A DNA stretch of 64,000 nucleotides from Tetragonia tetragonoides (lineage: Eukaryota > Streptophyta > Magnoliopsida > Caryophyllales > Aizoaceae): assembly GCA_038025085.1 (NCBI GenBank), contig CM076147.1, forward strand, positions 40,732,766 through 40,796,765, in the 5' to 3' direction. Made by a program: the position numbers and the translations under genes. Every line of letters starts with the position of its first letter. Positions within the stretch are counted from its first letter, which is position 1. The notes beneath the pieces were generated by a model. It saw only the letters and a program-made list of their open reading frames with translations, was not told where the DNA came from and did no database searches. This document shows, piece by piece, positions 61,152 through 64,000 of this stretch.

Positions 61152-61989
61152 CTAGTTCTTCTTCAGATCCTCCAAATATTTCTTGCAATTCCTCTTCCAA
61201 TGCCCAAGCTCATTGCAGTAGAAGCACTTGGTTTCATCATTAGGACCAGACGAGGGTTTGAACTTAGGTTTTCCTTTGGGTTGATTCACAATCGGACCCT
61301 TCATGTTAGCCTTTCCCTTGTCCTTAGCTTGACCATGTTTCTTAAACTGGCCCCCTAACATTGGGAGTTGGGTCCTTCTTGACGTTTTGCTCAGCAGTTT
61401 GAAGCATCCCATGCAACTCAGCCAATGACTTGTTAAGATTATGCATATTATAGTTCATAACAAAAGTATCATAATTATTAGTCAATGACGCTAAGATGAT
61501 ATCAGTGGCCAACTCTTGACCCATTGGGGAGCCCAGTTTTTCCAAGTACTCAACATAACCAATCATCTTGATTACATGAGGACTAACTGAACTTCCTTTC
61601 CCCATCTTGCACTTAACCAAGTCAGACATAGTGTTAAACCTCTCAGTTCGTGCTTGCTCCTGAAACATTCCTTTCAGGCTCTCAATCATCTAATAAGCCT
61701 CCATACTTTCATATCGCTTCTGAAGCTCAGAATTCATGGTGGCTAGCATGAGACAACTGACATCAATTGAATCATTTTTGAGCTTCTGATAAGCATTCCT
61801 CTCAGCATGAGGAGCATTGGTAGCAGGAGCCTTCTTGGGGACTGGTTTCTCAAGGACATATTCCTTTTTCTCTTGTTTGAGAACAATTCTCAAGTTTCGA
61901 TACCAGTCCAAGAAATTGGTTCCATTCAGTTTGTCCTTCTCAAGGATGGATCGCAGTGAAAATGAGTGTGATGGTGTAGGGTTTGACAT
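61152..61989 (-). pseudogene. copia gag
   Basis: Begins MSNPTPSHSFSLRSILEKD. It carries the copia gag (UBN2-like) region with FLDWYRNLRIVLKQEKK, and ends with a CCHC zinc knuckle, CFYCNELGHWKRNC. It is interrupted by TAG at 61690 in an EAY-MIESL context and by a frameshift near 61350. Gag would package the element's RNA. Confidence 0.85.
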
Positions 61990-62742
61990 TATCTACAACA
62001 AATGTACAAAGATTTTAGTGACTTATTTCATAAATATTTCGTTAACAATTTAACAAAATAACTCCACTATATTAATGTGACAGATATCCCTATAAAATAT
62101 AGTGAAGCCAAGATCCATATTTCCTAAGTATCAAGTAAGCTTTGGCTTATCACTTTACACTTAGTTATTTAGGTAAGTAACCCTTTACTAATTGTATCTT
62201 ATACAACTCCTGGTTGTTGGGATGACATCATATGTCTCGGCTCCCAACTCTATGCCTTAAGGTCCAAAACTATTTTGATAGCCTTATTAAGTAAACCAAT
62301 TTATACATATGGGTAACTGTTACTCATCCTAACAGACTTGAGTAATTAAGGATGCTCTACTTTGGCAGACACATTTTAATGAACCAAGTCCTAATAGGTG
62401 TATTAAATTGGAAAGGCATCAAGTTAACTTAATATTACTAAGGGATGTGATTGATTATATGGAGTTGAGTTTCATGCAAACATAACAATAAATATAATCA
62501 ACAGTAAATAAGCAGAAGCATAAATAATAACACATGTGATATAGTATGGCCCCCTAAGCTATGGTGATCTAATCTCCACTCTTTGCTTCTTCTATATAGT
62601 AGCTGGATGGTCATCTCCATGATATCCTTTGACTTTCATGAGCTTGATTTTACAATCAACTATATCATAAAAGTTTCACTACTACGCTAGCAATAATCTA
62701 ACTATTACATTCAAAGTAACGACACGCAGGTAAATAAGTAAT
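61990..62742. other. region upstream of the copia gag
   Basis: Probably in part the 5' untranslated region of the copia element. No LTR matching 56741-57275 and no GCTCTGATACCA primer-binding site was seen. Confidence 0.4.
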
Positions 62743-62850
62743 AACCATTTTACTTACCAATAAGTGGTTGGTGTGAGTGGTTCGGCACTCTCATCTCTTA
62801 AGCAAGGCCAAGAGTTCGAAACTTGTGGATGGAAAAATTACTTGGGTGGT

Positions 62851-63675
62851 GTTTACTTGCTTGCAATCAAATGCAATGCAATCATTTTATAGGGTAAATG
62901 AGAAGTGGAAAAGGAAAAAGGGAGGAAGGAGATGGAAAAAGTAAGATTGATTACACCATCCAAAGTAATCATCATTACATGGGAAAAGTTGAGCAATTGT
63001 GATTACAATTGATAATGCAATCAACCCCACTTTTCCTATCCATCTCCTCCCACTCCTTCACTTCTCACCCTACATTTACTTTATAAAATGATTGTAGGGA
63101 TGTAAATGGGTTCATCATCCGCGGATATCCAACCCACCCGAACCGACTATATGGATAAAAAACCGAATAAATGGATTCTTTCGCGGATGACGGATGGAAC
63201 GGGTGACGGATCGGATTGGATTCGGGTGGAACTTTCTCATCCGCTAACCCGCTCCGCAAATCCATTTACCATCCGTTTAGTTAATATAAAAAATTAAAAA
63301 ATCATCAATATTTTTTTTGTGATTTTTTAAGGTTTTAATGTATGACTAATTAGTATATAATAGTTATTTGTTTTGTAATTTTGTTGTATTGGCCTTTTAA
63401 GTATGATATTTGGAGGAAAAATATTGATTTAGGAGATATTTTACAAATAATACATGTTATTAAATATCATCAATTAATAATCCGTTTATCATCCGCTCCA
63501 TCCGTTAATCCGCGAATGACGGATGGATCGGATTAGGATTGGATGATTCGCGGGTGGCGGATGGAGTCGGTGAACTTCGCGGATGGAACGGATGATGGGC
63601 CATCCGCACCGAATCCGATCCATTTACATCCCTTAATGATTGCAATGCATTGAATTTGATTGCAACCAAGTAAAC
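62851..63675. mobile_element. MITE inserted in the SINE
   Basis: Termini GTTTACTTGCTTGCAATC and GATTGCAACCAAGTAAAC are inverse, and mirrored sequence continues inward (GCAATGCAATCATTTTATA; GGAGATGG against CCATCTCC). Without the hAT-like insert it would be about 280 bp. Target-site duplication not identified. Confidence 0.7.
63095..63634. mobile_element. hAT-like non-autonomous element E (nested in the MITE)
   Basis: Termini TAGGGATGTAAATGG and CCATTTACATCCCTT; exact 8-bp duplication AATGATTG at 63087-63094 and 63635-63642. Sub-terminal blocks reiterate CATCCGCGGAT / GGATCGGATTGGATT motifs around an AT-rich core, as in element A. Confidence 0.8.
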
Positions 63676-64000
63676 GAGCTCTTAGTGGGAGCACTTTACC
63701 CCTTCATAGGCCAACCCTGTGCGATCAAAATTAATCTTGACCCGAAAAACTTGGGTAAACCTGTGGTCTAAAAAAAAATAAACCATTTCACTTCACCTTT
63801 GTACACAAGATAAGATATTAGGCAGAAATTAGAATTGACTGTTATTGATGAATTATGGATCCAGCACAAAGTGTACCCTCCAACCAAAAAAAATCATGAT
63901 ATTCTCCCAACACTTTCATTACTTCAATAATCAGGCACCACTTGTTAAAGCTTGTTTGACAACTAATACAAATGTTTTGACATAAAGAATATCAATAGCA

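Larger units (their letters stand above)
56741..61989 (-). mobile_element. decayed Ty1-copia LTR retrotransposon
   Basis: Minus-strand order gag, protease, integrase, reverse transcriptase, RNase H is the Ty1-copia order. The 3' side has a purine tract and a presumed LTR (56741-57275). Upstream of gag (61990-62742) I see neither a 5' LTR nor a tRNA-Met primer-binding site, so the 5' end appears lost or replaced. Several stops and a frameshift disable the polyprotein. Confidence 0.85.
62756..63780 (+). mobile_element. tRNA-derived SINE split by a nested insertion
   Basis: Left half 62756-62850 has A-box-like GTGAGTGGTTCGGCACTC and B-box-like GAGTTCGAAAC. Right half 63676-63780 ends in an A-rich tail. 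Flanks AACCATTTTACTT (62743-62755) and AACCATTTCACTT (63781-63793) form a 13-bp target-site duplication with one mismatch. The two halves sum to about 200 bp, the same as the SINE at 11642. Confidence 0.75.

Overview
The window is nuclear DNA from a flowering plant, almost certainly a eudicot. It has intron-containing plant genes with GT/AG borders, TATA boxes at plausible distances, AT-rich spacers and dense layers of plant transposons. A BNR-type LINE (L1 clade with an RRM in ORF1, first described in Beta) would fit Amaranthaceae but does not prove it; I cannot name the species. Only three genes look intact: an ABCG half-size transporter resembling Arabidopsis ABCG9 (+, 5313-8182, 627 aa), a NAC factor of the ANAC019/055/072 (RD26) type (+, 24170-25499, 369 aa), and a NAC factor of the NARS1/ANAC056 type (+, 46818-48421, 387 aa). 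One further unrecognised exon-like frame lies at 29939-30303 (-).

Layout. 81-3326: 5'-truncated LINE (-). 3.3-9.3 kb: ABCG gene, bracketed by two copies of a foldback element, with MITEs in its upstream region. 9.6-15 kb: hAT-like element, tRNA-derived SINE, one CACTA end, and a 1.1-kb long-inverted-repeat element that captured a small Tourist-like MITE. 15.06-21.87 kb: full-length BNR LINE (-) with 14-bp target-site duplications. 22.0-23.6 kb: Mutator-like hairpin MITE and another MITE-like repeat. 23.7-25.5 kb: RD26-like NAC gene behind a cluster of ABRE motifs. 26.9-28.1 kb: Mutator-like element carrying a nested hAT-like element. 30.75-46.22 kb: an approximately 8.5-kb direct tandem duplication with no recognisable gene; copy A later gained a TRIM retrotransposon and an RTE-clade LINE fragment, both absent from copy B. 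46.8-48.4 kb: NARS1-like NAC gene. 48.4-56.7 kb: spacer with MITEs, a (TAA)44 microsatellite and another hAT-like element. 56.7-62.0 kb: decayed Ty1-copia element (-). 62.74-63.79 kb: a SINE split by a MITE, itself split by a hAT-like element.

The genes do not form a pathway. The two NAC genes belong to different subfamilies, so they are neighbours rather than tandem duplicates. I found no new gene system. The informative structure is the transposon stratigraphy: several insertions have their empty site preserved inside the same window, so their relative order can be read directly.
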